Assembly: GCA_008828725.1 (NCBI GenBank)
Contig: MEHQ01002721.1
Span: 1,444,236-1,508,235, forward strand
Length of the DNA stretch: 64,000 nt
DNA from: Saccharina japonica
Taxonomy: Eukaryota; Sar; Phaeophyceae; Laminariales; Laminariaceae
Reading direction: 5' to 3'
Each line of letters opens with the position of its first letter. Position 1 is the first letter of the stretch. Shown here one piece after another: positions 31,492 to 46,279 of the stretch. The notes beneath the pieces were generated by a model, which did not search any database, was not told the origin of the DNA, and saw nothing but the letters and a program-made list of their open reading frames with translations. The position numbers were made by a program, and so were the translations under genes.

Positions 31492-32189
31492 CGCCGCCCC
31501 AGTGCCTGAGGTGTCCTGCTTCTGGGCCGGCGCTGCTGAGGCCCCAACCCCCGCCCCCGCCCCGGCCGCCCCCACCCCCTTCCCCTTAGCCGAAGGCGCC
31601 GGGGATCTCCCGCTAGGCGACTGCTTGCTCGGTGACCTTTTGACGGGAGACCTCGAGAACGGAGAACGCCTTCGACGGGATTTCCCGCCGCCCTGTCCCC
31701 TTCCTTGCCCCTGCCCCCTCCCCTCCACGCCTCCCTTCTCGTTAGACAACTTCCCATCTTTGCTGTTGGTCCTGCCTCTAGCTCCTGCCGCCCCTCCTCC
31801 TCCTCCTCCTCCTCCACCCCCTCCTCCCCCTCCTCCCGCTCCCACCCCCGGGACAGAAATCGCGGCAAGCGATGGCGGTGGCGTTGATGCCAACCCCTCG
31901 TCCTCGTCACCCGGAGCCACCGACCTCGACGACGCCGCCGCTGCCGCCGATTTCGACGCCCCCGAGTCCCTCCCTCCGCCGCCACCCCTACCCCCTCTAC
32001 CACCACCGCCTCCACCGCCGCCACGTCTGCCCCGTGGCCGCCTCGCCGCCGATGGGCTCCGGCTCCCAGGAGGGGACAAGGAAGAAATTTTGATGAGTCG
32101 GGTCCCGCTCCCCGGCTTGGGGGAGAGGGAAAGGTCCACGTCGTCGTCCGGAAGGGGGGTCGTTCCGTCAAACGCCACGTGCGCTCGGG
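31492..32189 (-). CDS. WDR44-like gene, low-complexity exon (Gly/Ser/Pro/Lys-rich)
   Basis: The acceptor (AAGCAG) and donor (GCG|GTGAGT) fit phases 1 and 0, so the exon joins the WD exon at 32782 in frame. It starts with a segment containing HVAFDGTTPLPDDDVDLSLS and goes on into Gly runs and a basic SRSPVKRSPSKQSPSGRSP tail. It replaces the short linker found between the last WD blades in animal WDR44. Such repeats are common in algal proteins. No catalytic motif. Confidence 0.6.
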
Positions 32190-32540
32190 CTGCTTGGTCA
32201 CACACGGGGCACACAAAAAAAAAACAAGGGATGGGGGATTGGGGAGGGGGTAAAAGGGGGGCGGGGGGGTGCAAGATCAAGGTAGGGATAGTGGAGGGTG
32301 GGGGTTTGGGGTGGGGAGTGGGGGTGTGGAGGTCAGGGTCAAGGCATGGTGGAGGTGGGAGGGGGGGTGGAGGTCAAGGTTTAGAGATGGTGGAGGTGGG
32401 GGCGGTGGAGGTGGGATGAGGGTAGTAGGCGGGAGTGGGGTGAGGTCGGCGGTGCGGGTGGGGGGTAGGGTGGAGTGGTGGATGCGGTGGGGGGGGGGGG
32501 CGCGGGTGGCGGGTGCAAGGTGGGGGCTTTGGCGGGTGGG

Positions 32541-32603
32541 AGGGAGGGCATACTCATTTGTTGCCTGTCTTTTAGTCATTTGACCATTGACCACGCACCC
32601 CTT
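32541..32603 (-). mobile_element. Poly-C-tailed element, subfamily B, inside an intron
   Basis: GCATACTCATTTGTTGCCTG and TTTGACCATTGACCACGCAC are followed directly by a main-family copy at 32604. Two elements of the same kind are thus joined head to tail at a G-run. Confidence 0.55.
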
Positions 32604-32708
32604 GGGGGGGGGTTCTCTTGTCTTGCACGGCCATAGTCGTATGACCAAAGACCTTCACACCCCTACAATGCCGGGACGGAGCAAATTGGGTTTTCACCAA
32701 TCAGGCAG
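32604..32708 (-). mobile_element. Poly-C-tailed element, 5'-truncated copy inside an intron
   Basis: A G-run (32604-32612) is followed by CTTGCACGGCCATAGTCGTA and ATGCCGGGACGGAGCA. The element stops at CACCAATCAGGCAG, the same internal point where the 1880 copy begins. Confidence 0.65.
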
Positions 32709-32781
32709 ATGGGGGGGGGGGACAAACAACAACAACGACACAACCAAACAACACGAGCAGCGATGTGCGCGCACGACTCAC

Positions 32782-32905
32782 GTGCCCAAGTCGAGTCCGA
32801 CGCCGAGTCCCAGACGTGAATGGCACCGTCCTCTGACCCGCACACCGCGAAAGACCCGTCCTCGCTCATGGATGCGCGAACAGGCAGCGAGGGGTTAATG
32901 TGCCC
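32782..32905 (-). CDS. WDR44: WDR44-like gene, WD-repeat exon
   Basis: The peptide contains VRASMSEDGSFAVCGSEDGA and IHVWDSASDSTWA, a complete WD blade. It matches the animal WDR44 blade that reads KASFSHDFTYLVSGSEDKYVYIW. Acceptor GACACAG and donor CAC|GTGAGT are good. Entry phase is 0 and exit phase 1, which fits the neighbours. Confidence 0.8.
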
Positions 32906-33255
32906 CTGTGTCGCCAAGGAAAGAAAGAGAGAAAAAAAAAGAAAAAGAAGAAGAAACGTTGATGTTAAACCAAGAACTAATTTTCAAACAGAACGAAAGC
33001 AAAAAAAAACAATTAACTATTCAGAAGGTTGACAAGAATGACGAGATAGATTAATTCTTCCACTTACGCAGCTCACTCGCTTGATTCAGCCAGGCTTCCA
33101 AAAAAAAGGGTTTAAGCGAGGCAAGTCTTTTTTGTCCTGCACTCATTTCAGGATCAAAACAAGGTTTTCTTACAACATGTTTGGTGTAGGAAATCGAGCC
33201 AAAAAAAAAAATCCCTCCCCATGAAAACGCCTTCGAATTACACCCAAAATACCCC

Positions 33256-33300
33256 CACGTTTTTTGGGGGGAAACTACTTGGAATTAGAGAGGGATACTA
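33256..33300. mobile_element. M2 MITE fragment
   Basis: GGGGAAACTACTTGGAATTA and AGAGAGGGATA remain from the interior of an M2 element. The ends are lost. Confidence 0.45.
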
Positions 33301-33409
33301 ATTGCAAGTGTTGTAAAAGGTTAAGTGAGAACAACTGCTTGTGGTGTATATGCTGCTGTAATACTCGGGGCATATTATTTTCCGTAAGCGCCACTCCAAT
33401 CCCTCACAC

Positions 33410-33565
33410 CTTAAGCTTCGCCACGCGCGTCACGACCGATCTTCCGCGGTCGCCGTAACCGTATTTTCTCACGAGCGAAACCGCCGCCGATATCGCCGAC
33501 GATCCAGCCGCCAACGGCTCTAAGCGGTACAGCCTCAGCCGACCGTTGGCTCCGCTGATGAGTAC
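33410..33565 (-). CDS. WDR44: WDR44-like gene, WD-repeat exon
   Basis: The 52 codons are phase 0 at both ends. [20 protein letters not shown] corresponds to the WDR44 blade ILVTSNDSRIRLYDLRDL. The donor is AAG|GTGTGA. The acceptor (ACCAG) is weak; the frame stays open further upstream to about 33595, with an acidic Asp-rich stretch ([11 protein letters not shown]). About 25 residues expected just before this point in WDR44 (the VGRKITGIE region) are not seen; they may be absent or hidden in the 4.5-kb intron. Confidence 0.75.
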
Positions 33566-33782
33566 CTGGTCTCGTTCGTTGTCGTCGTAATCGACGTCGT
33601 TGTCGTCAAGCGTTCAAAAAAAAAAAATGTGTTCCGTTGTCGGTTTTGTTGTATTCGGAGAGCGATAGAGAGGAAGAAAGGCAGAGCAAGACAGAAAGAC
33701 AGACAGGCAGACAGACAGACAGACAGACAAAACAGACAGGCAGGCAGACAGACAAAACAGACAGGCAGGCAGACAGGCAGGC

Positions 33783-37586
<3,804 letters not shown>

Positions 37587-37587
37587 N

Positions 37588-38021
37588 GGTGGGGGGGGGG
37601 GCGTTGAAATGGTCGAACTCAATTTTTTCTCAGCCGAGGGACTCGGTACAGCATCCTGGTGATCGAAAATACTTTAGACGCCACCGTCTTCACCACCGCA
37701 TCGTTGTTCGCCCCATTCCGACCAACTGATCAAGCAACAGACCGAACGAACGACCGACCAAAAAACCATCCGATCAACCAAAGGTTCGACCGGCCAGCTG
37801 ATCAGCCGACCGACCAACTGACCGATCGACCGATCAATCATCAACTAACTAACCAACCAACCAACCAACCAACCAACCCGCGTTTCAACCAACCAACCAG
37901 CCAACCTACGACCGGTCAATAAACCAACGGACAGATCGACCAACCCATATATCAACCTACCGACCGAATACCTCCCCCCTCCTTTCCCCCTACCGCCTCC
38001 TCTCCCTCCTCCCCTTCTCAC
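37588..38021. other. Intron sequence with CAAC/GACC-rich microsatellite
   Basis: From about 37730 to 37960 the strand consists of ACCAACC, CGACC and GATCAACC words. No exon is seen. Confidence 0.5.
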
Positions 38022-38186
38022 CTGTGCTAAGGGGTTGAGCGAATCCGACGTCAGGAACCTGACCTGCCCACCCATCATTCCCGCTGCGAGGATCTTTCCG
38101 TCGGGTGAGAATCTAACGTGCGTCGTGCGCGTGGACATCTGAACCTCCGCCTCCACCTTCGCTGAGGTTATCTTCCACACGCGAAT
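38022..38186 (-). CDS. WDR44: WDR44-like gene, WD-repeat exon
   Basis: The 55 codons are phase 0-0. The exon starts IRVWKITSAKVEAEV and continues VRFSPDGKILAAGMMGGQVR. It matches the WDR44 section LRLWNIPDKK...ANFCQNGKYAVIGTYDGR. Acceptor CTGGCCAG and donor CAG|GTGAGA are strong. The previous exon ends EDGK, so splicing reconstitutes the classic DGK-IRVW blade end. Confidence 0.85.
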
Positions 38187-38256
38187 CTGGCCAGTGGGGG
38201 GCAAGGGGAAGGGAAGGGATGGGGACGGGTTAGAGGATGGGGAGGGGGGAGGGGGA

Positions 38257-38294
38257 GGGGGGGTGTACTCATGTCGTGCACGGCTGTAGTCAGG
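38257..38294 (-). mobile_element. Poly-C-tailed element, extreme 5' truncation
   Basis: Only a G-run and GTGTACTCATGTCGTGCACG with a few bases more remain, the 3' tip of the element, inside a short intron. Confidence 0.6.
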
Positions 38295-38639
38295 GGGGGG
38301 GGAAGAAGGAGGAGGGGAGGAGGTAGGAGGGGAGGGGTTCGAAACCCGCGTCTATCCCCCGTCCGGTCGTTGAGGACGAGGACCCAACCCTCCAGGGCGA
38401 GGGCGCACTCCTCGCGCATACAAACAAAACGATGTCTTACAAATCATACAACACTACGCAATCAAAACCAAAACCGTACCATACGTACACATTCTACGAA
38501 TTGTACGAATCAAATAAATAACACAACCAACCATGCGCATCATATGTACCAAGCACAAAACACATTCTGCCAAATAGGTATGATATAATTTGTAAAAACA
38601 CAAAAAACAATATGACAACAACGGAAAAAAAATATATAT

Positions 38640-38690
38640 ATACTCCGTCCGTCCGTCCGTCCGTCCGTCCGTCCCTCCCTCCCTCCCTCC
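38640..38690. repeat. CCGT / CCCT microsatellite
   Basis: CCGTCCGTCCGT passes into CCCTCCCT and a C-rich pyrimidine tract just beyond an exon donor site. Confidence 0.9.
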
Positions 38691-38752
38691 CCCCTCTCCC
38701 CTCCCCTCCCTCCCTCCCCTCCCCCCCTTCCCTCCCTTTTCTCCCTTCCCAC

Positions 38753-39018
38753 CTTGCCATCCTCCCCGGCCGTAGCGAACGAGTTCTCCAGGCGGGGGTG
38801 AAACGCGCAAGACGTCGGCGTCGCCGAGCCGGTCTGCGGAAACAAGTGGACGCAGCCCAGCCGCCCCGGGTGCCACAGCCTCAGGCTGCCATCCCGCCCA
38901 GCAGACAGGAGGAAGGCGTTCGGCGACCACGACAGGTCCACGACGTCGCCGGAATGGCCTCTCATCACGCGCGACGCACGGCCGCCGATCACCAGCTCCC
39001 CGAAGGAACTGGAGGGGG
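38753..39018 (-). CDS. WDR44: WDR44-like gene, two WD blades
   Basis: The exon encodes MRGHSGDVVDLSWSPNAFLL, GRDGSLRLWHPGRLGCVHLF and TSCAFHPRLENSFATAGEDG. These align in order with WDR44 (GHTADLLDLSWSKNYFLLS, DKTVRLWHISRRECLCCF, AIAFHPRDDRYFLSGSLDG). The donor is AAG|GTGGGA at phase 0. The acceptor is provisional: GCGAG at 39019 gives the correct phase, while the stronger-looking CCTCCAG at about 39011 does not. Confidence 0.85.
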
Positions 39019-39561
39019 CTCGCTGTTGGGGGGAGGGGTGGGGGGGGGGATGAAGGGCGCGTGGAGTTAGGTTGGGTTGGGGGGGTGGGTTGGGTATGTG
39101 GTTTGGGTGGGGTTTGGCGTGGGTGGGGTGGGTTGTTGGTTGAGATTTGTTCGGGGGTGTTGGCTTGAGGGGTTTCTTCGGTTTCGTTGAAGGGGTTAAA
39201 GGGTTGAATCAGGGGTGTGGTTCGGTGTGGTGTGGTGTGGTGTGGTTTGGTTTGGTTTATTTAGGGGAGTCGAATGATTGACAGGATCGTTTGTTGGTTG
39301 GTTGGTTCACTCGTAGGTCGGTTGTTTAGGGAGGGGGGGAGGGGGGGGGAATGAACCGCGCCTTCCTGGAGCGTTGAACGAGCTACGTCAACGATACCTA
39401 ACAAAGGTAGCTCCCACTCTCATCCCACCTGCCCCCCTTCCCCTCCCCCCTGCCCCTCCTTCTCCTGAACAAAACACAAAAACTCCGCCCAGGCACGTAA
39501 GCCGGCCAATCATCATCTCGACTACAGGAAACACTCAGATCGGACTGACGGCCGCCAGTCT

Positions 39562-39653
39562 CTCGCATTGAACGTCGAATGTGCTGCCACAAGCGATGTT
39601 CGCTACAAGAAACGACAGACGCCGCGGGCGCTAAGGACAACATCGATGTCGCA
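39562..39653 (-). pseudogene. Decayed duplicate of the neighbouring 40061-40253 exon end
   Basis: The - strand resembles the last ~90 bp of the exon at 40061 (roughly three quarters of bases agree by eye), including ATCGC-TGTGG and CAGCACATTCGACG. It has an in-frame TAG, and the donor GTGAG has become TGCGAG. It looks like a tandem exon duplicate that lost function. Confidence 0.6.
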
Positions 39654-39841
39654 CCGCTCAACGACTACGGACAAAGCTATTGTAGCTCCTCCACCCCTCA
39701 CTCCCCCTATAACCCGCACCCGCCCCTTCCAGGAAGGGGATAAAATCAGCAAAACCTTTCTATATGTTTTCTATGGGGGGAAAAAACACCAAATGAGCGC
39801 CCAAACGTTGGGAGGAGTCTATACTGTAGTACGAGTAGAAA

Positions 39842-39925
39842 CGGTGCTCCGTCTCGAAAGTGATGCGTGGACAATGGTCAAATGACGAAGGCAAGCACCA
39901 AATGAGCCCCGCCCCCCCCCCCCCC
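39842..39925 (+). mobile_element. Poly-C-tailed element, subfamily B, + strand copy
   Basis: CGGTGCTCCGTCTCGAAAGT, GCGTGGACAATGGTCAAATG and CAAATGAGCCCCG end in a C-run (39911-39925). This copy confirms the C-run as the element's 3' end in subfamily B too. Confidence 0.6.
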
Positions 39926-40060
39926 TACGGTCCTACGGCCATGCATGAATATTCGAGTGGCATCCCCGCCCCCCGCCCCCGGCCGCGGCCCCTTCCCTCC
40001 CCCGAAAAAAATGCACCTCCCTCTTCTCCCCCTGGAAACCATCTCCTGTTCCCCTCTCAC

Positions 40061-40253
40061 CTTGACAGTCGAACGTGCTCCCGCACGCGGTGTTTGCCAC
40101 CGAAACAACGGACGCCACGGAGGCTAGGGACACATCGCTGTCGCAACGCTCCAAGCCGATAAAGCGGGGGGGCGGCGAGCCGCTGGCTCCCCTGCCCCTG
40201 TCTCGGTTCGGCGGTGCCCCCGAGTCCTCTTCGGGAGCGCCAATGTGCCAGAT
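40061..40253 (-). CDS. WDR44: WDR44-like gene, WD strand plus linker exon
   Basis: The acceptor AAAACAG opens on IWHIGAPEEDSG. Joined to the previous exon (GGADGLVK) it rebuilds GLVK-IWHIG, the end of the first WD blade, at phase 0. The rest, including CDSDVSLASVASVVSVANTA, is a Ser/Val-rich linker matching the Ser-rich spacer of WDR44 between blades 1 and 2. The donor is CAAG|GTGAGA at phase 1. Confidence 0.75.
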
Positions 40254-40863
40254 CTGTTTTCGCGGGGATCGATCGGAGAGGAGGAGATGAGGCAGGGGGA
40301 GGGGTGGGAGGAGGAAGCAGGAGAAGAAGCGGCGGCCGCCGAGAGGAAGGTGCGCCGGGGAGGGGGGGGGGGGTTAAGAGATGATTTCGAAATTTATGTT
40401 TTATCGGTCACACAATCGTGATTGCTGCTGACGCTGCTGCTTTTGCTACTGCTACCTGTCCCTGAAATAAAAATAAATAAAAAAGAAGGAGAAACAAGTA
40501 AAAAATGCACTCCTCTCTCCCTCCATCCAAGCAACCAAAAAGGAAAGAGAGAGGAAATCCCCCCTTCTCCCATCCAAAGAAAGGCAACAACAAAAAGCGG
40601 AAACACGAAAACACAAATTAAAGAAAGAAAAAAACACGAAAGAACAAAAGAACAAAATATGAGCAAACGTACTACCTGGTATAAAACAAAAACAAGAAAC
40701 AAAAAAACGACTGTCGTGTAGAAAAAAGAGAAAAACAACGCAAAACGAAGAAAAACGTCGAAAAACAAAGAAACAAAATAAAAGAACGAAAAACAAAAAA
40801 CAAAAAAACGAAAAACAAAAAGCGAAAAACGAAAAAAAACGCTTCCCTCTCCTCTCCTCTCAC
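40254..40863. other. Intron, A-rich with no feature beyond a TACCTGGTA word
   Basis: The stretch from 40440 to 40850 is strongly purine/A-rich on the + strand. A TACCTGGTA word lies at 40673-40681. Confidence 0.5.
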
Positions 40864-42342
40864 CTTCACCAGCCCGTCCGCGCCTCCCGTCGCCAGGTAC
40901 TGACCCTTGCGGCTGAACTCCGCGCACCACACCGCCCCCGTGTGCGCCCGGAAGTACTGGAGAAGCTTCATCCCCTTCACCGCCCCCATCGCCTCCGCCG
41001 TCGCCGCCACCGCCGCCGCCCCAGAAGTCGGCGACAGCATCCTGCTCGCCGACGAACCCCCGAGGCCGCCGCCGCCGCCGCCGCCGGCCCCCGTCCCCGC
41101 CGTCGGCCCGTCTCCTACCGCTGCCGCAGCAAGCGCGTGGAAACCCGGGGACATCTGCACCGCGCCGTGCGCCGCGCCGTGGGCACCGTTTGCGCCCGTC
41201 GGGGAGTCCTCCATGTGGTCGCTGCAGCCGGAGCTGTCCCGCCGGCGGCTGCCGTGGGCGTGCCCCCCATCCTCCCCGCCAGCGCTCGTCAGACGCAAGG
41301 GTGGCGGCTTCTTGCCCGTCTCCCCCCCCGCCGTCGCCGCCCCTCCGCCCAGAGAAGCCGCCATGGCCGCCGCCATCAACCCGCCACCGGGCCCCCCGGC
41401 CCCGCCAACCGCAACGCCTTTCAAGAAAGCATTCTCCATCAAACCCCGGCCCTGCTTGAGGGCCTCTTTTCGCTTAGCCACCTGCGCCGCCGCCATCTCT
41501 TGCCTCGTGGGGCCCCTCTCCCCGCTCCCGGGGGAGGTGCGAGGCGCCCCCGGGGCGGACGGAGGGGGCGACGCCCCGCTCTCCCCCGCGGCGGCTCCGC
41601 CGCCGCCGCCGCCCCCGCTAGCGTGGCCGGACGGGCCGGAGGCCGGCGGGCTCGACCCGCCGCCGCCAGCCGCGGACGCGGACTCGCCCGCCGCCCCTCC
41701 CGCTGACGGAGCCACCACGAGAGCCTTAGCCGTCGCGCTGGCTGTCCTGACCGCGGGAGCCACGGTGGCCGCCGAGGACCCGCCCTTCTTGGCCGCCGCG
41801 GCGGCGCTCCCCCCCGCGAACGAGGAGGGCTCCAACCCGAGCAGCACGTAGGCCTTGCCCGACAGGGTACCGTTGAGGCGTCTATCCCCCGATGACGCCG
41901 TCGACTCGCCGCCGCCGCCGCCACCCTTGACCGCCTTGGGCCAGCCGATCGCCGCCGCCGCCGCAACGACCGACTCCGCCGTCAGGGACTCGGACGGCGC
42001 CCGCGCTCGCTGCTGCTGCTGCTGCTGCTGCTGCTCCTTCCCCGCTGTGGTGGGCGCCGGCGGCCCTCGCCCCGCCGGCGCCTGCGCTGAGAACCCCGTT
42101 GCGCTAGCTGAGACGGTGCGCTCTCGGCCGCCGCCACCGCCGGCCCCGTGCCCGCCCCCGTGATACGCGCCTGAGTATTCGTCCTTGTGGTCCCTGCCCT
42201 TCAGGACCCAGCGGATGTTGGGCATGAAGCGCGAGTGGCCCGTTTTGGAAGACGTCTTACGCTCGGCGTTTGTGCGGTCGCCCATAGAGAGCTCCGTGCC
42301 GGCCAGGTCGAGAGGGGAGGCGGCCGCAGAGGCTGCGTGTTT
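40864..42342 (-). CDS. WDR44: WDR44-like gene, large exon: disordered region and first WD blade
   Basis: The acceptor CCACCCACAG opens at phase 0 and 493 codons follow without a stop. The start includes [20 protein letters not shown]. The middle is Gly/Ala/Pro/Ser-rich with an eight-Gln run. The end reads [20 protein letters not shown] then [10 protein letters not shown], the first WD blade; in animal WDR44 this is HMGAVWTMKFSHCGRLLASAGQDNVVRIW. WDR44 is a Rab11 effector on recycling endosomes. The role here is inferred from family only. The donor is AAG|GTGAGA. Confidence 0.8.
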
Positions 42343-42437
42343 CTGTGGGTGGCGGGCAGTGGACGCGACAAGGAAGCGCGGTGCCATATAGAGCGTTAGC
42401 GTCGGCGCTGGCGGCAGTGTTAGCGTTGGAGTTGGAA

Positions 42438-42615
42438 TTCGCGATAGCGTTAGCGTTAGCGTGAGCGTGAACGTGAGTGTGAGCGTTAGCGTCAGCGTCA
42501 GCGTCAGCGTCAGCGTCAGCGTCAGCGTCAGCGTCAGCGTCAGCGTCAGCGTCAGCGTCAGCGTCAGCGTCACCGTTAGCGTTAGCGTTAGCGTTAGCGT
42601 TAGCGTTAGCGATAT
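42438..42615. repeat. GCGTCA / GCGTTA hexanucleotide array
   Basis: Hexamers GCGTCA form the middle, with GCGTTA, GCGTGA and related units on both sides. It lies just upstream (on the - strand) of the acceptor of the large WDR44-like exon. Confidence 0.9.
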
Positions 42616-43331
42616 CATCTCTCTCCCAGTCACGCAACAGTGGCCGCTGTTGCCGTAGTCGTCACTTTTTTTGTATCCCCAAATTTCCTCTCCCTCTCAA
42701 TCAAGTCTCCGAGAGGGTTATAAAAATAACCCATTTAGTGCTGCACTGCCACAGAAACCAAAATCTGACTCAAATTCCACGTAATATGTCCCCACAATGG
42801 GACTACTGTAGTCCTACGGTAAAGGGGTGACGCCCGAACATCAACACCAAGAAATATATATCCTATGATGCCAGGAACATAACGTGAAACATTTCGTGAT
42901 CACGGGCTACGAGTAGTGAACTTCGTGGCAAATGAGCTAAATGGTGAGATCAATGACAACGACAACAGCTGCAACAACAACAACAACAGCAACAACAGCA
43001 ACGAGAGGAGCAATGGATGGTGCCAAGAGGGTAAGGTAATAAGCCAGAACATCAACACCAAGGGACGTATGATAGGTATAACATAATCAAACATGATACC
43101 AGGAACATACCAAAACATTTCGTGCTCGCGGGCTACGAGTACGAAGCGTACGAGTGAAATTCATGGCGATGAGCTGCATGTGAGATCAACAACAACAACA
43201 ACAACAACAACAACACCGACAACAACAACGACGACGACGAAGGAGCAACAAATGGTACGTACATAGATGAGAGGATCGTTGAGTCTAGTGTTGGATATCG
43301 GACGAGCATCGAGCTCGTTTCAATACCGAGA

Positions 43332-43354
43332 AAAAAAAAAAAAAAAAAAAAAAA
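43332..43354. repeat. Poly-A run and flanking CAA tracts
   Basis: A 23-base A-run lies between AAC trinucleotide tracts (43188-43225 and 43603-43620). No gene nearby. Confidence 0.7.
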
Positions 43355-44644
43355 CTGTCGATACGATTGCGATATTTGATACCCCAGGTACATCGAAGCT
43401 TTTTTGGGGGCCAGTGTCAGCCCAAAATACACGGGGATGCCACGGGGATGTATGGAGGGCAAAAAAATAAAACCACGTCCGATATTTCGATATTTACATA
43501 TATCGATATTTACATATTTACATATATCGATATTTACACATTTACATATATCGAAAGTTCGACATATCGATATATCGAAACTTTCAATACAATACCCAAC
43601 ACTACCACAACAACAACAACAATGGAGCAATAAACGGTAGATGAGAGGATCGTGGCATCCGAGATGGCGGCAAGGGACTCCTCTTTCTGTTGTGGTGTTT
43701 TCACTTTTTGCGTTGAACCGCTCTCTACGTATAGTTCAAAGGTGCTGAAAGAAAAAAAACACACACACACACCGGGGGGAGAGTGAGAGCGCTCATACAA
43801 AACCAGCAGATGTTTGTACTTGTACACGCACATGTATGACAGCAGTGCGACGTAGCACATACACATTATATACCATGTACTACGTACTGTATTAATATGA
43901 ATAGTGTTTACTGTAACTGCTGTACCGGTATCAGGTACCATGTACCTGGTGTATGATATTTTCAATAAATCATTACGTCGTACTCGTATCATATTATAAA
44001 CGTAAAGACTAAGAATAATAATAACAATATACGTACCAGGTAAGAGTTTTCTGCAATATTCAGAGAACACCCCTTTGTCAGCCGGTGGCGTTATATACAG
44101 CAGTTATTCGCCGGAATTGTAGATAATAAATGACAGGATGTATTATTCGGGGATGGGACCCTATTCTCCCCGGGTGCGGCGGAACCTTAACGTTGCCCCG
44201 AGGGGAAAAAACCGCCGCGTGCCCCGCGCCCTCTCCCATTGGTCGAGGTGGGCGGGCGAGGAGACCCCCTCGACCAATGGTGTGCCCGAAAAATTGGGGC
44301 TCGGAAATCGCCGGATCAAACGCCAGTTTGGCTAGATTACCAGGTATATTATTGTGGTACACCGGTATGCTCCATGTCCCGGCCGACTTGTGAGAGAGGG
44401 GTAAAGCTTCACGTCGACAGTCCACGATCCACAGTCTACAGTCCACAGCAGGAGAAGCAGCAGCCGCTGGCGTTATTAGTAATAAAGAAACATAACATCT
44501 CCCGCTGCCGCCGCCGCCGCCACCGCCGGCTCAACCTTTTCGATACTGACTGCACTGCTGTACAGAAGCCTACAATTGACTCTAATTTCAAGTGTTTTGT
44601 GTCTCCAACGGCGGGGGGAAGGGGGGCAGTCCTAAAAGGCATTA

Positions 44645-44749
44645 TTACGAGGGCCCATAGTAAATGGGACCTACGGTGTACTCAAAAACCTATATGTTTC
44701 CAATTTTTTACGGACAATACTTGGTCTTATTTACTCAGGTCCTCCGTAA
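44645..44749. mobile_element. M1 MITE with TA duplication
   Basis: TA flanks both sides. Ends are TTACGAGGGCCCATAGTAAA and TTTACTCAGGTCCTCCGTAA. The same element recurs in the second block at 49387-49491. Confidence 0.8.
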
Positions 44750-45204
44750 TAACATACTGTAGTGTATGAACACATCAGCCTGTCCGGAAAACGCAAGGGT
44801 CGTGGTGGGTTTTTTGTTTTCTTTCTCTTGTTTCCATCCTATTTATTCATCTCCGCCCTTCCTTCCTCTCTCCTTCCTACCCAGTCGAAATTCAGATCCG
44901 GGGTCACAAAGTAGGCGCTGCTCCCTCCCTCCTCCCTACTACGGTTCGTGGCTGGCATGTTTGATCGCGAGGAGGCTCCAGACCTTTCTTTTCTCTCGTC
45001 GACTCGCATTGAATTGCGCCTACCTACCTACCTACCCACGCTGCTATAGGCGCTCTCAGCAGTTTATTCCGTGTTATTATTAAATTTTCGCAAACAAACT
45101 AGAAAAAAAGTCTGACCCACGTGGGATTCAAACTCACGGAATCAACTCCCAGCAGCATTCGAGGGTACACCACTATTATACGTAGCCCACCGGGGCGAGC
45201 GGCT

Positions 45205-45506
45205 TATAGAACTCAAACTATGAACTCGTCTGGGCTGATCGGTGTTGCTTATCCGGCTACTTACCCGGTGGCCAATTAATACCATACCAGGTACGTACGT
45301 AGTGTTCAAGAGTTTTTTTTCATGTTCTTCGATCTTGCCCGGTGGCTCGTACGAGTAGCTGGTAATGTATACATCCTGCATGAGGACACATAAAACCCTG
45401 TAAAAGTACGCGCGATCGAAGTATTACACTCAGCTAGTATAGCAAAGACGAGTTTCGACGAAATCCTGGATCTCACAGCCGTTGTTTTTTTATTTTTTTA
45501 AAGATG
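45205..45506 (+). repeat. Composite dispersed element with GACGAAATCC 3' part
   Basis: The order is AACTATGAACTCGTCTGGGC, CTTGCCCGGTGGCTCGTACG, CCTGCATGAGGACA, CGCGCGATCGAAGTATTACA, GAGTTTCGACGAAATCCTGG and a T-rich tail. The first two parts recur, diverged, at 63065-63240. The later parts recur at 52862 and 58078. On the - strand just below (45113-45150) a B-box-like AGTTTGAATCC followed by a T7 run hints at a tRNA-derived origin, but a cloverleaf cannot be drawn. Confidence 0.6.
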
Positions 45507-45523
45507 TACGCCGGAAAATAATA

Positions 45524-45799
45524 CCAGGGCCTTCCTCGGGAAAATTCCCGAAGATTTCGGGAATCGAGTAAATCAACCGTAACAAGAGTTACGAATGAGG
45601 AATAAACAATGGCTAAAGCACCTTAAGAGAGACAAAACCACGGCGAATCGAATGACGGTGTTTTTTTTTTTTTTACCCAGTAGGAACTGCCAATTCCCGT
45701 GGTAAATTACCATGGACCATACCGCGGTTCCTACTTCGTAAAAAAAAAAAAAAAAAAGATTCCCGAAACGTTCGGGAATTTTCCCGAGGAATGCCCTGG
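45524..45799. mobile_element. Foldback element with deleted right arm
   Basis: Outer ends CCAGGGCCTTCCTCGGGAAA and, inverted, CCAGGGCATTCCTCGGGAAA are intact. Compared with the copy at 50265 about 100 bp of the right arm are missing after the A-run. An inner palindrome (GTAGGAAC ... GTTCCTAC, 45681-45737) is nested in the centre. Confidence 0.75.
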
Positions 45800-45833
45800 A
45801 AAATACAGCAGTAGCCTTTGCCAGTGCTCATGA

Positions 45834-45884
45834 CCCACAAATCGTGCCAGATAAACTGGTATTTAATCTGGTACGATTTGTGGG
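45834..45884. repeat. Palindrome CCCACAAATCGTGCCAGAT
   Basis: The 19-bp arms pair with one mismatch around a ~13-nt loop. It is present only in the first block; the second block has a C-run here instead. Confidence 0.8.
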
Positions 45885-45957
45885 ATAAGATAAATAAAGG
45901 CGCCTCGGAAAATGCGAGGAACGCACGAAAGCCTGCTTGTGCCCCCCCCCCCCCTAC

Positions 45958-46130
45958 TTCAGCTTGCGACAGCCCCGGGTTATCAATCCAAGTAAAAACC
46001 ACAATCCCGAAGGGGAACCTTGTATACTATTTCACACAGGCGATACGATTATAACACACCCCCTTTATAAGGACGAATTTCCACGCCGATTTTTTTCATC
46101 GCCGCACACCGCTTTTCTCGACGATGAGGT
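45958..46130 (+). repeat. Dispersed CTTGCGACA element joined to an M5 end
   Basis: CAGCTTGCGACAGCCCCGGG, then CACAATCCCGAAGGGGAACC, leads into TAACACACCCCCT and GCCGATTTTTTT. The same order is found in complement at 59357-59480. The CTTGCGACA part alone recurs at 63286-63346. Confidence 0.6.
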
Positions 46131-46279
46131 GTAAACGCCAAAGCGATGCGTGGATGGAATATATATCGTCGTCGACATGTTTCCAAGCAGCCAACCATTT
46201 TCGTTTTCGTGTGTGTGTGTGTATGTGTCCCCTCGTCCCGGAGATAACCGGGGCAAGAAAATTATCCCAGGGGGTTGTA

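Noticed and set aside
45113..45200. tRNA-like sequence on the - strand (T-arm-like block plus T7 run)
   Set aside because: The B-box-like motif is imperfect, the T stem has a mismatch and no acceptor partner for the 3' strand is found. At most a trace of a tRNA-derived repeat.
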